A DNA stretch of 36,615 nt, taken from IMG/VR virus record IMGVR_UViG_3300037137_002069, positions 1 to 36,615 of that record. One strand, 5' to 3'. Every line of letters begins with the position of its first letter. The stretch's first letter is position 1. Shown here in pieces: positions 17,396-26,906 of this stretch. Below the pieces are notes generated by a model. It saw only the letters and a list, made by a program, of their open reading frames with translations, did not search any database and was not told where the DNA came from. A program made the position numbers and the translations under genes. The DNA is from a virus.

Positions 17396-20300
17396 ATGGC
17401 CACCTTCAGAGATTTCCTTCTCGGGGCGAACTTCGCTCTTTGGGAGGAGTCTATCGCAGACATCTTCCAGTCAATTGAGGATCAGCGGGAAGCCACCCTC
17501 AATTCGATCTACTTATCGACAGCGCTCATCTCTGAGTTGGCTGATAGGTATGGTGCGCTCGTTGGGGCAAAGCCTGACTCGACGTGGGAGCTGGAGGTTT
17601 TCCGTGAGCATCTCCAGGAGGTAGTCCAAGCCTACCTGCTGATGTCCAGCACCAAGGCGGGTATTCAGCAAGTCGTCGCTGCTACGACACAGATTCCTCC
17701 GATCCTGCGGCCGATCAACCTCCTGCAACGTTGGCTGCTGGGATTCCAGTACCTCCCGAACCGTTTCTACCAAGACCTTGACGGCTTCGTCATGGCTGAG
17801 GTGGATGGACCCTATGAGATCACCGACGCGAACAACCTCCTCGTTCTGAGAATCAATGGGATAGAACAATCCTTCACGTTGCCTACGGGCGATGCTGTTA
17901 CGGCGAAAGAGGTGATGGACGCTATCAATTCGACCATCGTCGGTGCTCTCGCTTTCCCCTTCGGCAAACGCTTCGCCTTGGAAACGATTGAGACGGATGT
18001 CGGTGGTTCCATCCAGGTGAAGGTGGAGTCCACGGCCGATACACTTTTTGGACTCGACAATACGGAGCGTGACAACGCGCCAAATCCGGGGGGGACAGGC
18101 GTACGCCCGTTCGGATGGCGGCTTTCGGGTAGCTACATCCCAACGACTTTCGAAGACCCTATCCCCTTTGGTACTGCCTCACAGCCCATCTCTTTCGACG
18201 GCGCCATCTTTGGCACCAGCCAGGCGAAGGTTACGGGGACGATGAAGGAGCCCTTCACTGGTCTTCTATCATCCGTATTCCTCACGAACGGGGGATTTAC
18301 GAATGATTTCACGGAGTGGGACCGAACTGAAGGTCCGGATTTCTACATCTCCCTTGTGAAGTCTCACAGGGGACCAAAGTCCCTCGCCGTTGCCACGAGG
18401 ACACGGAGCATTGTGGGTGAGGATGGCTCGAAGACGATCGAGCCGGTCCTCAACACCATCAAGACCTTCCCGAAGTTTGTCCCGGAAGGCTGCACGGTGC
18501 TTGTGAAGGGGTTCCATCAGGCGAAGATACCTGGGCCGGTCTACACGAGTCCTGGGGCGCCCATGTCGGTGTACGAGTGGACGCTCTCTAACGCCGTCTT
18601 CGGCTACGTCGATCAGCAGTTCTCTAAGGACCCATTGGTCAATGATTTGCGTGCTTCAACGATCCGCTTCACCGACCCGAATGTGAACTTTATCACGAAG
18701 GGGGTTAAGGTCGGGATGGCGGTTCACGTTGTAGATAGCGGTAATGCTTTTGATGGGGTGGTCGTGGGGGTATCTACTCATGAACTTCTTCTCGACCAGT
18801 GGCGTAACGGTCCGAGTGGTGGACCGACGACTGCGCACATCAGCAATGCTGCACCAGCGCAGTCGGAAGTCACATATACCTTGACGAGTTTGCAGGACTC
18901 GTGGCTTAATTCACCGACGGATACGGTTCCCCGAAACTTTGTGGTGTTGGGGGTTCAGACAGACCCTTCCGATTTCCGCAAGCGTGATAAGGTTCGCGTG
19001 GATGAGACCCTCCGCCACTTTGGACAGATCACGACGGAGCGGCAGGTGGTGCGGGACATCGCCTCGATTTCTACGACCACGAATGCGAACGATACCCTGG
19101 ACTTGGTGTGGGGGGCTTCTCCGACGCCGCTCTCCGCGACGCTCAGTACGGAGGGGAACCCTTACTCTGTGTACATCCGTCCACCTGATGGGACACCGTA
19201 CACTATCTACCACACCCTGAATGAAATCCCTGGATTTGCTCCTGACTTCGCGAAAGTGTCAGCCGACATCGTGTATGAGATTCGCTACTTCGGATTCGAC
19301 GGGCGTGAGGTGCATTCGGAGCATCACCTTTTCCGTCCTCAGCCGGGAGACGCTTATGAGGCGTTCGTCTTCGAGACGATGACTCCTCGGGGTGGGGAGA
19401 AGGTGCAGCTTCTCATCACGGTAGGTCCTGACGAACAGATGACGGAGACGGTAGCGGCTGTTTTCGACATCGCTGTGCCTCTTTCGCAGAAGCACATCGT
19501 GCGTGACTCTGAATTGGTGGTCATTCAGGGGAATGGGATTCTCCTTGTGGGTCGTGGGGAGGCGCCGAAGTATGATTACGACATAGACTATGAAGAAGGG
19601 ACGATTATCTTCCACTCGAACGGTCCTGCGGCTACGCCGCCTTCACCGAAGTCTACTGCTGTACTCCAGTCCGCCTCGATTGTGCAGGTGCAGTATCATT
19701 TTGAGCCGAAGGCGGGAGCTGTTGTTAGCATAGACGATGTGACCTTCGAGTGTGCAGAGGCTGGTCTCAACACGGAACTCCACGTCGCGGTGGATGGGAC
19801 AATGCAGAAGGTCGTTTTCAAGAACCCGAAGGCTCGCGCTCAAGGCCTTATCACCTACTCTGGTGCGCCAGCGGACGGTGATCAAATCCTTCTTGGGAAC
19901 GAGACGTACGAATTCGATACGGGTTCGCATGACACCGGCACCATCACGTACACGGCATCCCCGGCTGAGGGGAACACAGTCACCATCGGCGGGGCGACTT
20001 ACGAGTTCACTAGCGATTGTATCGTGGCACCGGGAAACATTTTCGTCCTGCTGGTCGGCTCGGCTGATCAGACGTTCACAAACCTCACGGACATGATCAA
20101 CTTAGTCAGTAGCGAGGTCGAGGCCTCCATCAACACAGGAACGAATACGGTCACGATCACGGCAACGGACATCGGGAATCACAACCCACCAATTGATTTG
20201 AACTTCTTAGGGACGAACTACACTGTCACGCCACCTATTGGTCCCCGGTCGGGCACCCTTACGAGTATCGGTACAAGTGTTTTCGGTGAAACAAATGGTA

Positions 20301-21829
20301 TTGGAACGGTTGCGTCTGCCCCTACGGCGGCTGGATCAGGGTATGCAGTGAACGACATCCTAACTGTGACGACAGGGGGGACAGGCGGTACAGTGAAGGT
20401 GACAGTGATCGGCGGTGGGGGATCGGTTACGACAGTCGCTCTGGTCAAAGCCGGAAACGGCTATACGACTGGAGCCGGTAAAGTGACAAGTACGACGGGA
20501 GGAGGAACGGGCTGCACAATCAATATCACATCTCTTGTTAGTACTTTCTTCACTACAGAACTTTTCGTTGGTGAGTTGATCGTTGTTTCAGGACAGCAGG
20601 CACGCAGGATTGTGCAGATCATCTCTAACACACAACTCATCATTTCAACACCCTGGTCTCCCGATCTTAGTGCTTCCGTTCCGTTTGTATCTCTCGGTGG
20701 GTTGACCGGAGGGTCCTTCTCGGACGTGGTGTTGCCGCTCATCGGTGTCTTTATCACGACGGCAGACGAAACATGGGCACGTCTGGTTGAAGCGATTACC
20801 GTTCACAGTACGTCAGTCTTCGCAGAGTTTGACGCTGGGGCGAACACGGTTACGGTTCATGCGATCGAGACGGGGCTTGCTGGCAATGATGTTGTCTTCG
20901 ACACCGCAGGTGCTCCGCCGGTTGTTCTTACTCCAGCGATGGGCTTCCTCTCTGGTGGGACCGATACGCATGCGGGTGGCCATATAGAGTATACGGGGCA
21001 ACCGGCGGATGGGGAAACCGTCACGGTTGGTGGTGTGATTTACGAATTCGACAACAATGGCTTGAGTACCATAGTTCTTGATCCGCAGGCGGGTACGGTC
21101 ACAACCACAGGTGTGAACGTTGTTGGAGTGGGGACGGTGTTCACGAGTTTGTCTAACTTCAGCGTCATCGACGTGAGCGGTCAACAGCGCCAGATCATCT
21201 TCATAACGGACGACACACACCTGACGGTCGGCGCGATCTTTTCACCTGATTTGGTGGCGTCGGCGTATTCGATCGTTAATTTGGGTACGTTCGTCATCAC
21301 TATTGGTGCCACGGCTGATGCGACCTACGCCACTCTCGCGGACGCACTTGTGGTGGGTGCGGTGGTCACGGTGACGCAGGACACGGTGAATGGACGTTTG
21401 GACCTCGTAGCAGTTGTCGCAGGGACGGTAGGGAACAGTATTGTCTTTTCGGGCTCGATTACGAACGCGGCCTTGGTGCCAAGTGGCGGATTCCTTTCGG
21501 CGGCAGTCGATGGAGACTTCACGAACCCTGATGCTCCTACATGCAACGAGGTGAGCGACTTCATCAATGCCCATACGACGGGTCTGACCGCTACTTGCGA
21601 GACGGACAATCGCATCACCCTGACGAGTGATGAAACAGGACTCAAGAGCGCTATCATCATCGGTCACGGTTCTGCAAATGGCATCCTGGGCTTCGAGAGT
21701 GATAAGGGGAAGACGAACAGCGAAGCAGGCGCCAGACCCGCTTGGCGTCTCAATGTTGGTAAGGACCCTCGCGCACCTGTTGGTAAGTTGGGGATGGGCG
21801 GAGTCCTCACGACAGTCTTTACTCCGTAA
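17396..21829 (+). CDS. Large modular tail adapter/fibre protein with nested repeats
   Basis: This 1477-residue protein has a helical N-terminus (about 1-110, LFLGANFALWEESIADIF-like start) in the place where the gpI-type wedge-fibre connector is usually found. A beta-module resembling the sheath insertion occurs at about 145-225 (LLVLRINGIEQSFTLPTG). Residues about 230-780 are mixed beta-domains. Residues about 787-1445 show a nested series of modules: one module is split by a 567-codon insertion, and repeats of I-x-Y-x-x-x-PA-D/E-G (for example HIEYTGQPADGETVTVGG near 1196) occur inside it. A Gly-rich stretch with GSGYAVNDILTV lies at about 968-1045. The next gene has the same modules. The role as a tail adapter or fibre is inferred from position and modules. 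Confidence 0.7.
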   Translation: MATFRDFLLGANFALWEESIADIFQSIEDQREATLNSIYLSTALISELADRYGALVGAKPDSTWELEVFREHLQEVVQAYLLMSSTKAGIQQVVAATTQIPPILRPINLLQRWLLGFQYLPNRFYQDLDGFVMAEVDGPYEITDANNLLVLRINGIEQSFTLPTGDAVTAKEVMDAINSTIVGALAFPFGKRFALETIETDVGGSIQVKVESTADTLFGLDNTERDNAPNPGGTGVRPFGWRLSGSYIPTTFEDPIPFGTASQPISFDGAIFGTSQAKVTGTMKEPFTGLLSSVFLTNGGFTNDFTEWDRTEGPDFYISLVKSHRGPKSLAVATRTRSIVGEDGSKTIEPVLNTIKTFPKFVPEGCTVLVKGFHQAKIPGPVYTSPGAPMSVYEWTLSNAVFGYVDQQFSKDPLVNDLRASTIRFTDPNVNFITKGVKVGMAVHVVDSGNAFDGVVVGVSTHELLLDQWRNGPSGGPTTAHISNAAPAQSEVTYTLTSLQDSWLNSPTDTVPRNFVVLGVQTDPSDFRKRDKVRVDETLRHFGQITTERQVVRDIASISTTTNANDTLDLVWGASPTPLSATLSTEGNPYSVYIRPPDGTPYTIYHTLNEIPGFAPDFAKVSADIVYEIRYFGFDGREVHSEHHLFRPQPGDAYEAFVFETMTPRGGEKVQLLITVGPDEQMTETVAAVFDIAVPLSQKHIVRDSELVVIQGNGILLVGRGEAPKYDYDIDYEEGTIIFHSNGPAATPPSPKSTAVLQSASIVQVQYHFEPKAGAVVSIDDVTFECAEAGLNTELHVAVDGTMQKVVFKNPKARAQGLITYSGAPADGDQILLGNETYEFDTGSHDTGTITYTASPAEGNTVTIGGATYEFTSDCIVAPGNIFVLLVGSADQTFTNLTDMINLVSSEVEASINTGTNTVTITATDIGNHNPPIDLNFLGTNYTVTPPIGPRSGTLTSIGTSVFGETNGIGTVASAPTAAGSGYAVNDILTVTTGGTGGTVKVTVIGGGGSVTTVALVKAGNGYTTGAGKVTSTTGGGTGCTINITSLVSTFFTTELFVGELIVVSGQQARRIVQIISNTQLIISTPWSPDLSASVPFVSLGGLTGGSFSDVVLPLIGVFITTADETWARLVEAITVHSTSVFAEFDAGANTVTVHAIETGLAGNDVVFDTAGAPPVVLTPAMGFLSGGTDTHAGGHIEYTGQPADGETVTVGGVIYEFDNNGLSTIVLDPQAGTVTTTGVNVVGVGTVFTSLSNFSVIDVSGQQRQIIFITDDTHLTVGAIFSPDLVASAYSIVNLGTFVITIGATADATYATLADALVVGAVVTVTQDTVNGRLDLVAVVAGTVGNSIVFSGSITNAALVPSGGFLSAAVDGDFTNPDAPTCNEVSDFINAHTTGLTATCETDNRITLTSDETGLKSAIIIGHGSANGILGFESDKGKTNSEAGARPAWRLNVGKDPRAPVGKLGMGGVLTTVFTP
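19817..21535 (+). repeat. Nested insertion flanked by related 18-nt copies
   Basis: Inside the 1477-residue gene, 19817-19834 (FKNPKA) and 21518-21535 (FTNPDA) match at 14 of 18 bases and lie exactly 1701 nt (567 codons) apart. The segment before the first copy and the segment after the second look like the two halves of one beta-module. The material between consists of three I-x-Y-x-x-x-PA-D/E-G modules, a Gly-rich stretch and two SGQQ-containing modules. The nucleotide match is too weak to prove recent duplication. Confidence 0.5.
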
Positions 21830-21837
21830 GGAAACTG

Positions 21838-24399
21838 ATGGGACAGATCGTCGCTATATCTCGCGCATTCCAGCCTGCCAATAAGTTCTTTGGCACGGAT
21901 TGGCACGCTCGCGTTTGGGTTCGGTCCACGAACCTCACGGTGAAGGCGCACGCCATCCTCTTCTTCGAAGATGATCAAGGCGTTTCGCATCCAAACATCG
22001 AGAACAACGTCGGCACGGGAAAGTTAAGTAGCAGTGGAACGACGGTTACTGGAGCTTCTACAGTGTTCACGAGCCAGCTTCAAGAGGGCGACCTCATCCT
22101 GGCGGACGATCAAGTACGGCGTGTTGTCTCTATCACAGATGACGGTTCTCCGTTTGGGCTGGAGGTAGACGTAGCCTTTCTTCCGGCTCTCACGACCGAG
22201 GAGTTCATATTCCAGAAGTACACTATCCTCAATCCTGCGCTGGCGTCGGTTGCTGTTGAGAATGCGGTGGTCGTCCAGACGACGGCGCGAGACTTCGGCA
22301 AATTTGAGGCCGTGGATGTGAAGTTTCTCTTCAATGAGGTAGACCCGTTTGACACCATCGACATCGCCTTCCCATACCTGACGAACGAGATTGGGAAGTC
22401 CCTCAACCTGGGAGATAACACGATCCCCCGCAACAAGCAGCGGGAGTATAAGCTTTATCGGATGGCGGTCGCGAACCCTGATGTCTTTACGGGTGTTGAA
22501 GCGGGGCTCGTTGGAGCCAACGTGCGTGTAGAGGCGGAGGCGATTGCTCTTTCGGGAGTGGAGTTCACGGTGCTCGCGAACCGAAACTTGTTCCCTTTCT
22601 CGGAAGTCGTGTTTCGGTCGGGGATCAAGTCGAAGGGCACGATCCAATACATCGCCCAGCCGGCAGATGGCGACATGATCACGGTTGGTCCGCTCACCTA
22701 TGAGTTCGACTCCACTCCTGATCCTTCGACAGGCGACCCGCCCGTGTCGATTGCAACGGGAGACTACCTCGTCACTATCGGTCTGACGCCGGAGGCGACG
22801 TTCCAGAATCTGGTGGATTTGATCAATGTGACTTCCGCTGCTACGACCGCGAGTCATAACTCGATCAAGCACACAGTGACGATCCAAGCCCTGTTGCCTG
22901 GGGTGGAAGGAAACAGCATCATCTTCGCGCAGGACTGCTTGGTTGTGAAGCTCACACCGGCCATTGGGACGCTAGATGATGGTGTGGATGGGGTGGAGTA
23001 TACGCGAGGCGACGACTACATCATACGGTATGACGATGGCGAGATTGCACGGACTTCTCAAGGGGCGATCCGTGACCCATCTTCTACCGATTTGGTTGTG
23101 ACGTATTCGTATTTCCCCGGCGAGGTCCCTCTCAACACGAGTTACTCACAGACGATTAAGCCGGTCGGTGTGAAGCTGGAGATCGACCCCACATGCTTGT
23201 TCTTCTTCCGGGGTAGGAAGGCTGACTTCAATAGCCCTGACGCGATCAACATCAACTTTGAAGTTGTAGAGCGCACGCCTGACAGGTTCACCTACTTGAA
23301 GCCGAAGGTACGAGGACACTATCAGCAGGTGGTGCATTTCAGCGCTACCCTCCCACATCGAGCGACCCTCGATTATGCCGCCATGGTGGATCGGGAAGCT
23401 GTGCTCATCAAGACGACGGGGGCTGGGATCACTACGTCGATTCCCTTCGATCAGGATGGATGGACGTTTTTCTCGGAAACCGAAGTTGAATTGTCTACGG
23501 GTACGAAGTACCTGAGTCTTGGTGAGACGGCGCTGTTTGATGCGGAAGCGGAGTACGAGATCAGCTACTGCGTGAAGTTCCAATTCACTACGGCGCCGAT
23601 ACGCATTGCTGATGTGTCTTCGGCCTATGCGCTCTTGCCGTATGCGTACAAGACTCGCTTCGTAGAGGAGAAGAAGGAGGATGTAGAGCAGGTGTTGATC
23701 CTGAACACGTTGCGGCAGGCGAAGCTGAAACTGCCTGCCATTCAGGATCAGGCTCTTGCGGAATTGACGAGCGCTTTGGGTGGGGATACGGAGATACTGT
23801 CGGATGACACGTGGGGATTCGTGGATAAGAACACGGTGGAAATTTTCCTGGGGACATTCAATTTTGCCGCCATCTACACGCTGACATACAAGTCCTCGAA
23901 GCTCGTGATCACCACTGGTCCCGACTGCGAACCGATGGAGTTAGACGGTACGGAGCTTCAGGCTGGTAGTTTGTCTGTGTCCGGAACGCTTGTTGCCATC
24001 TTGACCCCTCCGCCCTCGTCCAGCTCCGGTCTTGTGGGTATGTTCGTCAGTGACACGGTGGACAACGCTGGCAGTGACAAGATCGGGTTCGATGGCTTCG
24101 TGTGGAGTTCAACATCCGACGCACAGTCGCAGACACCTCTCGCCTTCACGGCGACGGACCTTACGGTTAGATTGTCGGCGGCGCTTGCAGGAACAGAGAC
24201 GCTCACCATCACGTTCTACGTGAACGGGTCGCCGTCGGCTCTCGCGGTGACGTTCAACTCAGGCACTACGAATGTGGTAACGACCACAGGCGCGTCGGTG
24301 ACGGTTGCGGATAGTGATTTGGTTCACTTCGTCGCCACCTTGGGCGGTGGTCTGGTTTCTGCGACGGTCCGCAGTGTCGAGCTTGGATTTGAGGTATAA
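21838..24399 (+). CDS. Modular tail fibre or adapter protein
   Basis: This 853-residue protein begins 8 nt after the previous stop. Residues about 62-120 hold a capping-type module (VTGASTVFTSQLQEGDLILA, then RRVVSITDDG) also seen twice in the preceding protein. Residues about 266-380 hold an uninterrupted copy of the repeat module (TIQYIAQPADGDMITVG, then TFQNLVDLINVTSAATTA, then GVEGNSIIFAQ). The middle is mixed alpha/beta. The final 75 residues form a beta-domain (TITFYVNGSPSALAVTF, then ADSDLVHFVATLGGG) that recurs at the end of the next five large genes. A virion fibre or fibre-adapter is likely; exact role unknown. Confidence 0.65.
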   Translation: MGQIVAISRAFQPANKFFGTDWHARVWVRSTNLTVKAHAILFFEDDQGVSHPNIENNVGTGKLSSSGTTVTGASTVFTSQLQEGDLILADDQVRRVVSITDDGSPFGLEVDVAFLPALTTEEFIFQKYTILNPALASVAVENAVVVQTTARDFGKFEAVDVKFLFNEVDPFDTIDIAFPYLTNEIGKSLNLGDNTIPRNKQREYKLYRMAVANPDVFTGVEAGLVGANVRVEAEAIALSGVEFTVLANRNLFPFSEVVFRSGIKSKGTIQYIAQPADGDMITVGPLTYEFDSTPDPSTGDPPVSIATGDYLVTIGLTPEATFQNLVDLINVTSAATTASHNSIKHTVTIQALLPGVEGNSIIFAQDCLVVKLTPAIGTLDDGVDGVEYTRGDDYIIRYDDGEIARTSQGAIRDPSSTDLVVTYSYFPGEVPLNTSYSQTIKPVGVKLEIDPTCLFFFRGRKADFNSPDAININFEVVERTPDRFTYLKPKVRGHYQQVVHFSATLPHRATLDYAAMVDREAVLIKTTGAGITTSIPFDQDGWTFFSETEVELSTGTKYLSLGETALFDAEAEYEISYCVKFQFTTAPIRIADVSSAYALLPYAYKTRFVEEKKEDVEQVLILNTLRQAKLKLPAIQDQALAELTSALGGDTEILSDDTWGFVDKNTVEIFLGTFNFAAIYTLTYKSSKLVITTGPDCEPMELDGTELQAGSLSVSGTLVAILTPPPSSSSGLVGMFVSDTVDNAGSDKIGFDGFVWSSTSDAQSQTPLAFTATDLTVRLSAALAGTETLTITFYVNGSPSALAVTFNSGTTNVVTTTGASVTVADSDLVHFVATLGGGLVSATVRSVELGFEV

Positions 24400-24408
24400 G
24401 GAGTAGGC

Positions 24409-25254
24409 ATGTCATCGTTCATCACACACGCGCTGCTATATGGCTGGGGGACTGACAGCGGGAACGCGAACCTCTTTGGGAACAACACCGGGAGTAACTT
24501 CCTCACGAACGGCGACTCGTCGCCGGGATGCGACTGGAACCCGATTCCGGCCGTTCTCACCTTGGAGCGGCTGGCTATTCGGGTGTCGGCGGCCCCAGGC
24601 ACCAACTTCACTTTCCAGGCGACCAAGGGAATCCCTCGGACACCTATGGGATCAACGGTTGTACTGTTGAGTGGTCAGCAGAGTGCGGAGGGGAACATCG
24701 GAGTTACAGCGAGTCAGCCGGTAGTTGTAGGTGATCTCAGCACAGAGGCATTCGGATGGAACGGGACCTCAGCGGGCGGTAGCATAAACGGCCGTACCAT
24801 GTGGAAGTATTCGCTCGCTTCGCCCTTTGACAAGTACAACATCATCGCGTCGGGTTTCAGCAACACGGTTTTCTTCAACTCAACGGCTACAAGGTTCCTC
24901 GCGATCAACTCCCCGGTGTCTTCTTCGGTGGAGACCAGCATGCAGTCTGCAATCGTGATCCCTGGAACGTTCAAGTACCTTCTTGTCGTCATTTTGAATC
25001 AAGTTGGACTTATCGGTCCTCCTCCGACTGCTGGTGATTCGACATACACCGCTACCTTGAATATCAACGGGAGTCCAGCGATCACTATTACGGGGCTCAA
25101 TAACTCGACCTCAACGGCATTTGGGCTGAACACGACGACTTCTGCGGCGGTCGTCTCTGGAGACTTGGTGGACTTCTCGTTTACTACGTCAGGACCCTTT
25201 GACACTGATCACAGAGGGAGAGTGTACGCCGCTGTGGGCTTCTTACCGTCGTAG
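24409..25254 (+). CDS. Tail fibre-like protein A1
   Basis: This 281-residue protein has a strong ribosome binding site (AAGGAG) before the ATG. It seems to hold two copies of a beta-domain. The first is at about residues 50-130 (LTLERLAIRVSAAPGTNFTF, then ASQPVVVGDLSTEAFGW). The second is at the C-terminus (TYTATLNINGSPAITITG, then SAAVVSGDLVDFSFTTSG). Both follow the pattern found at the end of neighbouring proteins: a strand, then NGS or similar, then a GDLV turn. It is likely a receptor-binding or fibre protein. A1 is followed by B1 as A2 is by B2. Confidence 0.6.
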   Translation: MSSFITHALLYGWGTDSGNANLFGNNTGSNFLTNGDSSPGCDWNPIPAVLTLERLAIRVSAAPGTNFTFQATKGIPRTPMGSTVVLLSGQQSAEGNIGVTASQPVVVGDLSTEAFGWNGTSAGGSINGRTMWKYSLASPFDKYNIIASGFSNTVFFNSTATRFLAINSPVSSSVETSMQSAIVIPGTFKYLLVVILNQVGLIGPPPTAGDSTYTATLNINGSPAITITGLNNSTSTAFGLNTTTSAAVVSGDLVDFSFTTSGPFDTDHRGRVYAAVGFLPS

Positions 25255-25257
25255 GCT

Positions 25258-26106
25258 ATGAATGAAGTCTACGAAATCGCCCTGAGCGAAGATGGACTCG
25301 CGTATACAAACTTCGAGTCGTTCACCCCGGGCGAGGTGCGGCTCCTCGCCAACTTCGTCAAGTTCCGCGTCACCGTATTTGGGGACTTCGCGGAGGATGA
25401 TTTTCGCCTTCGCGGCTTCAGTGGGATTGTAGACGACGCGACGACCGTCGTCGGTGGATTTGGCGTCTCTCCCTTTGGTCGTTATCCCTTTGGGGATGGT
25501 GGTATCTGTCTCGAAGACAGTAGCGGCGACCTAAGCGGCAATCTGCAACTCACTGGCTTGCTCGATGTCGTATTCGCTGAGAATCTCTCTCAGTCTACTA
25601 CAGGCACCTTGGCGCTTGTCGGTACACTTGCGGCGGACGCTACCTTCTTCTCCAGTGAGAGTGGGTCGCTAGCTGCTTCGGGTAGTGTGACTACGATCCT
25701 GACCGATTTTTCGCTCGGCGTTTGGATCAGTACGAGCGGAACAGTAGGTTCAATCACAGCATCGACTTCAAACCCTTTCGTTTCTATTGCTTCCAACAAC
25801 GGTGCATTCACATCTGCTTCAAGTGCGCAAGTTCGGATGCCTTCCGGAGCTACAATTACAGCAATCTATGTGCTGTTGACGGGGAACGTTTTAGGAACCG
25901 GGGCTGCAACGTTCCATTTGAACATTAACGGAAGTACATCGAACGCATTGAACGTTGTGATACCGAGCGGTTCGTCATCGGGGAACAATACCGGGAGTGT
26001 CGCGCTTGTTGCGGATGATCTCGTCTGTATTGAGGTCACATTTACCGGCACGACAAGCACCGCGAACATTCGTGCAGTGACTATAGCATACATGGTGCCA
26101 AACTAA
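25258..26106 (+). CDS. Tail fibre-like protein B1
   Basis: This 282-residue protein starts three bases after A1. Residues 1-86 are close to the first 85 residues of the protein at 26907 (shared VKFR, FGDFAEDD, RLRGFSGI, DDAT and SPFGR-PFGDGG). Next comes a repetitive region with LSGNLQLTG, TGTLALVGTL and SGSLAASGSV. The C-terminal domain (PSGATITAIYVLLTG, then ATFHLNINGS, then ALVADDLVCIEVTFTG) belongs to the family shared by adjacent proteins. B1 and the later copy B2 are separated by A2, so this looks like a duplicated two-gene unit. A host-contact role is inferred. Confidence 0.6.
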   Translation: MNEVYEIALSEDGLAYTNFESFTPGEVRLLANFVKFRVTVFGDFAEDDFRLRGFSGIVDDATTVVGGFGVSPFGRYPFGDGGICLEDSSGDLSGNLQLTGLLDVVFAENLSQSTTGTLALVGTLAADATFFSSESGSLAASGSVTTILTDFSLGVWISTSGTVGSITASTSNPFVSIASNNGAFTSASSAQVRMPSGATITAIYVLLTGNVLGTGAATFHLNINGSTSNALNVVIPSGSSSGNNTGSVALVADDLVCIEVTFTGTTSTANIRAVTIAYMVPN

Positions 26107-26904
26107 ATGACGACTTTCGCACACTTTCGGGGGCACTCTGCAGGAGCGAATCGAGTCGCGTTGTGGGGACCTGGGCGAAGTAGTGGAACGGATATTGGAT
26201 CGCGGTTGTTTGTACCAAAGCCGACGACGCTTGGTGATGCGACTCTCCAAGGACCGAACGCTCCGGGAGCGGGGAAGACCTATACGATTCAGGCAAAGGT
26301 TTCCGGTTCACTCACCGGGCCTGTAGTGACTATCTCTCACCCGAACCTTGGGGTTCGGACAACGTTGGCGGTTTCTGTTCCGGCGATAAACACTGCTGAT
26401 CCAACCGTCAATGCGCTCGCGCAGGCTGGGACAAGTGGTGGGCCTCCTGCCGAGGCGATCTTCGCTGGATTTGCGTACACGGTGGACTCTCCAGACAACG
26501 TATTCTGCTGGGTCAATGCGCAAGACGGTTCTTCCAATCTAGGGCTCGCAGCTACTGATTTATTTGTATCCTTTGAATGGGCGGGGACATCTGGTACGGG
26601 ACAGTCAACGGTCGGATCGGCACAAGTCCCTTGGCCTGCAACAGGTACGCTCAAGTATTGCGCGGTTGCCTACGATGAGAACATTGATGGGAGTGTGGAG
26701 CTTGCCTTGAGTAAGAATGGGTCGGACACTGCGCTTATTTTTTCTCTCCCCACAACGGGGGGGACAGGAACCAAGCTCGTGAAGGATTTGACCACTAGCG
26801 TAAGTGTGACCGCTGGGGACTTGTTGGCGTGGCGGTACAAGCGTACATCTGGAGCGTCTATAATGTTTTCGGTGGGTATTATACTGGGCTTTACAAATCC
26901 GTAG
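26107..26904 (+). CDS. Tail fibre-like protein A2
   Basis: This 265-residue protein starts directly at the stop of B1 (TAA then ATG). It has two domains like those of A1, at about residues 35-140 (YTIQAKVSGSLTGPVVTI) and the C-terminus (YCAVAYDENIDGSVELALSK, then SVSVTAGDLLAWRYKRTSG). The similarity to A1 is weak in sequence but clear in layout. A role as a fibre tip or host-contact protein is inferred. Confidence 0.6.
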   Translation: MTTFAHFRGHSAGANRVALWGPGRSSGTDIGSRLFVPKPTTLGDATLQGPNAPGAGKTYTIQAKVSGSLTGPVVTISHPNLGVRTTLAVSVPAINTADPTVNALAQAGTSGGPPAEAIFAGFAYTVDSPDNVFCWVNAQDGSSNLGLAATDLFVSFEWAGTSGTGQSTVGSAQVPWPATGTLKYCAVAYDENIDGSVELALSKNGSDTALIFSLPTTGGTGTKLVKDLTTSVSVTAGDLLAWRYKRTSGASIMFSVGIILGFTNP

Positions 26905-26906
26905 TC

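Noticed and set aside
22024-22887. Minus-strand open frame of 287 codons, and similar ones at 11814-12701 and 29402-30211
   Set aside because: All are opposite well-supported plus-strand genes and have low-complexity Arg/His-rich products without motifs.
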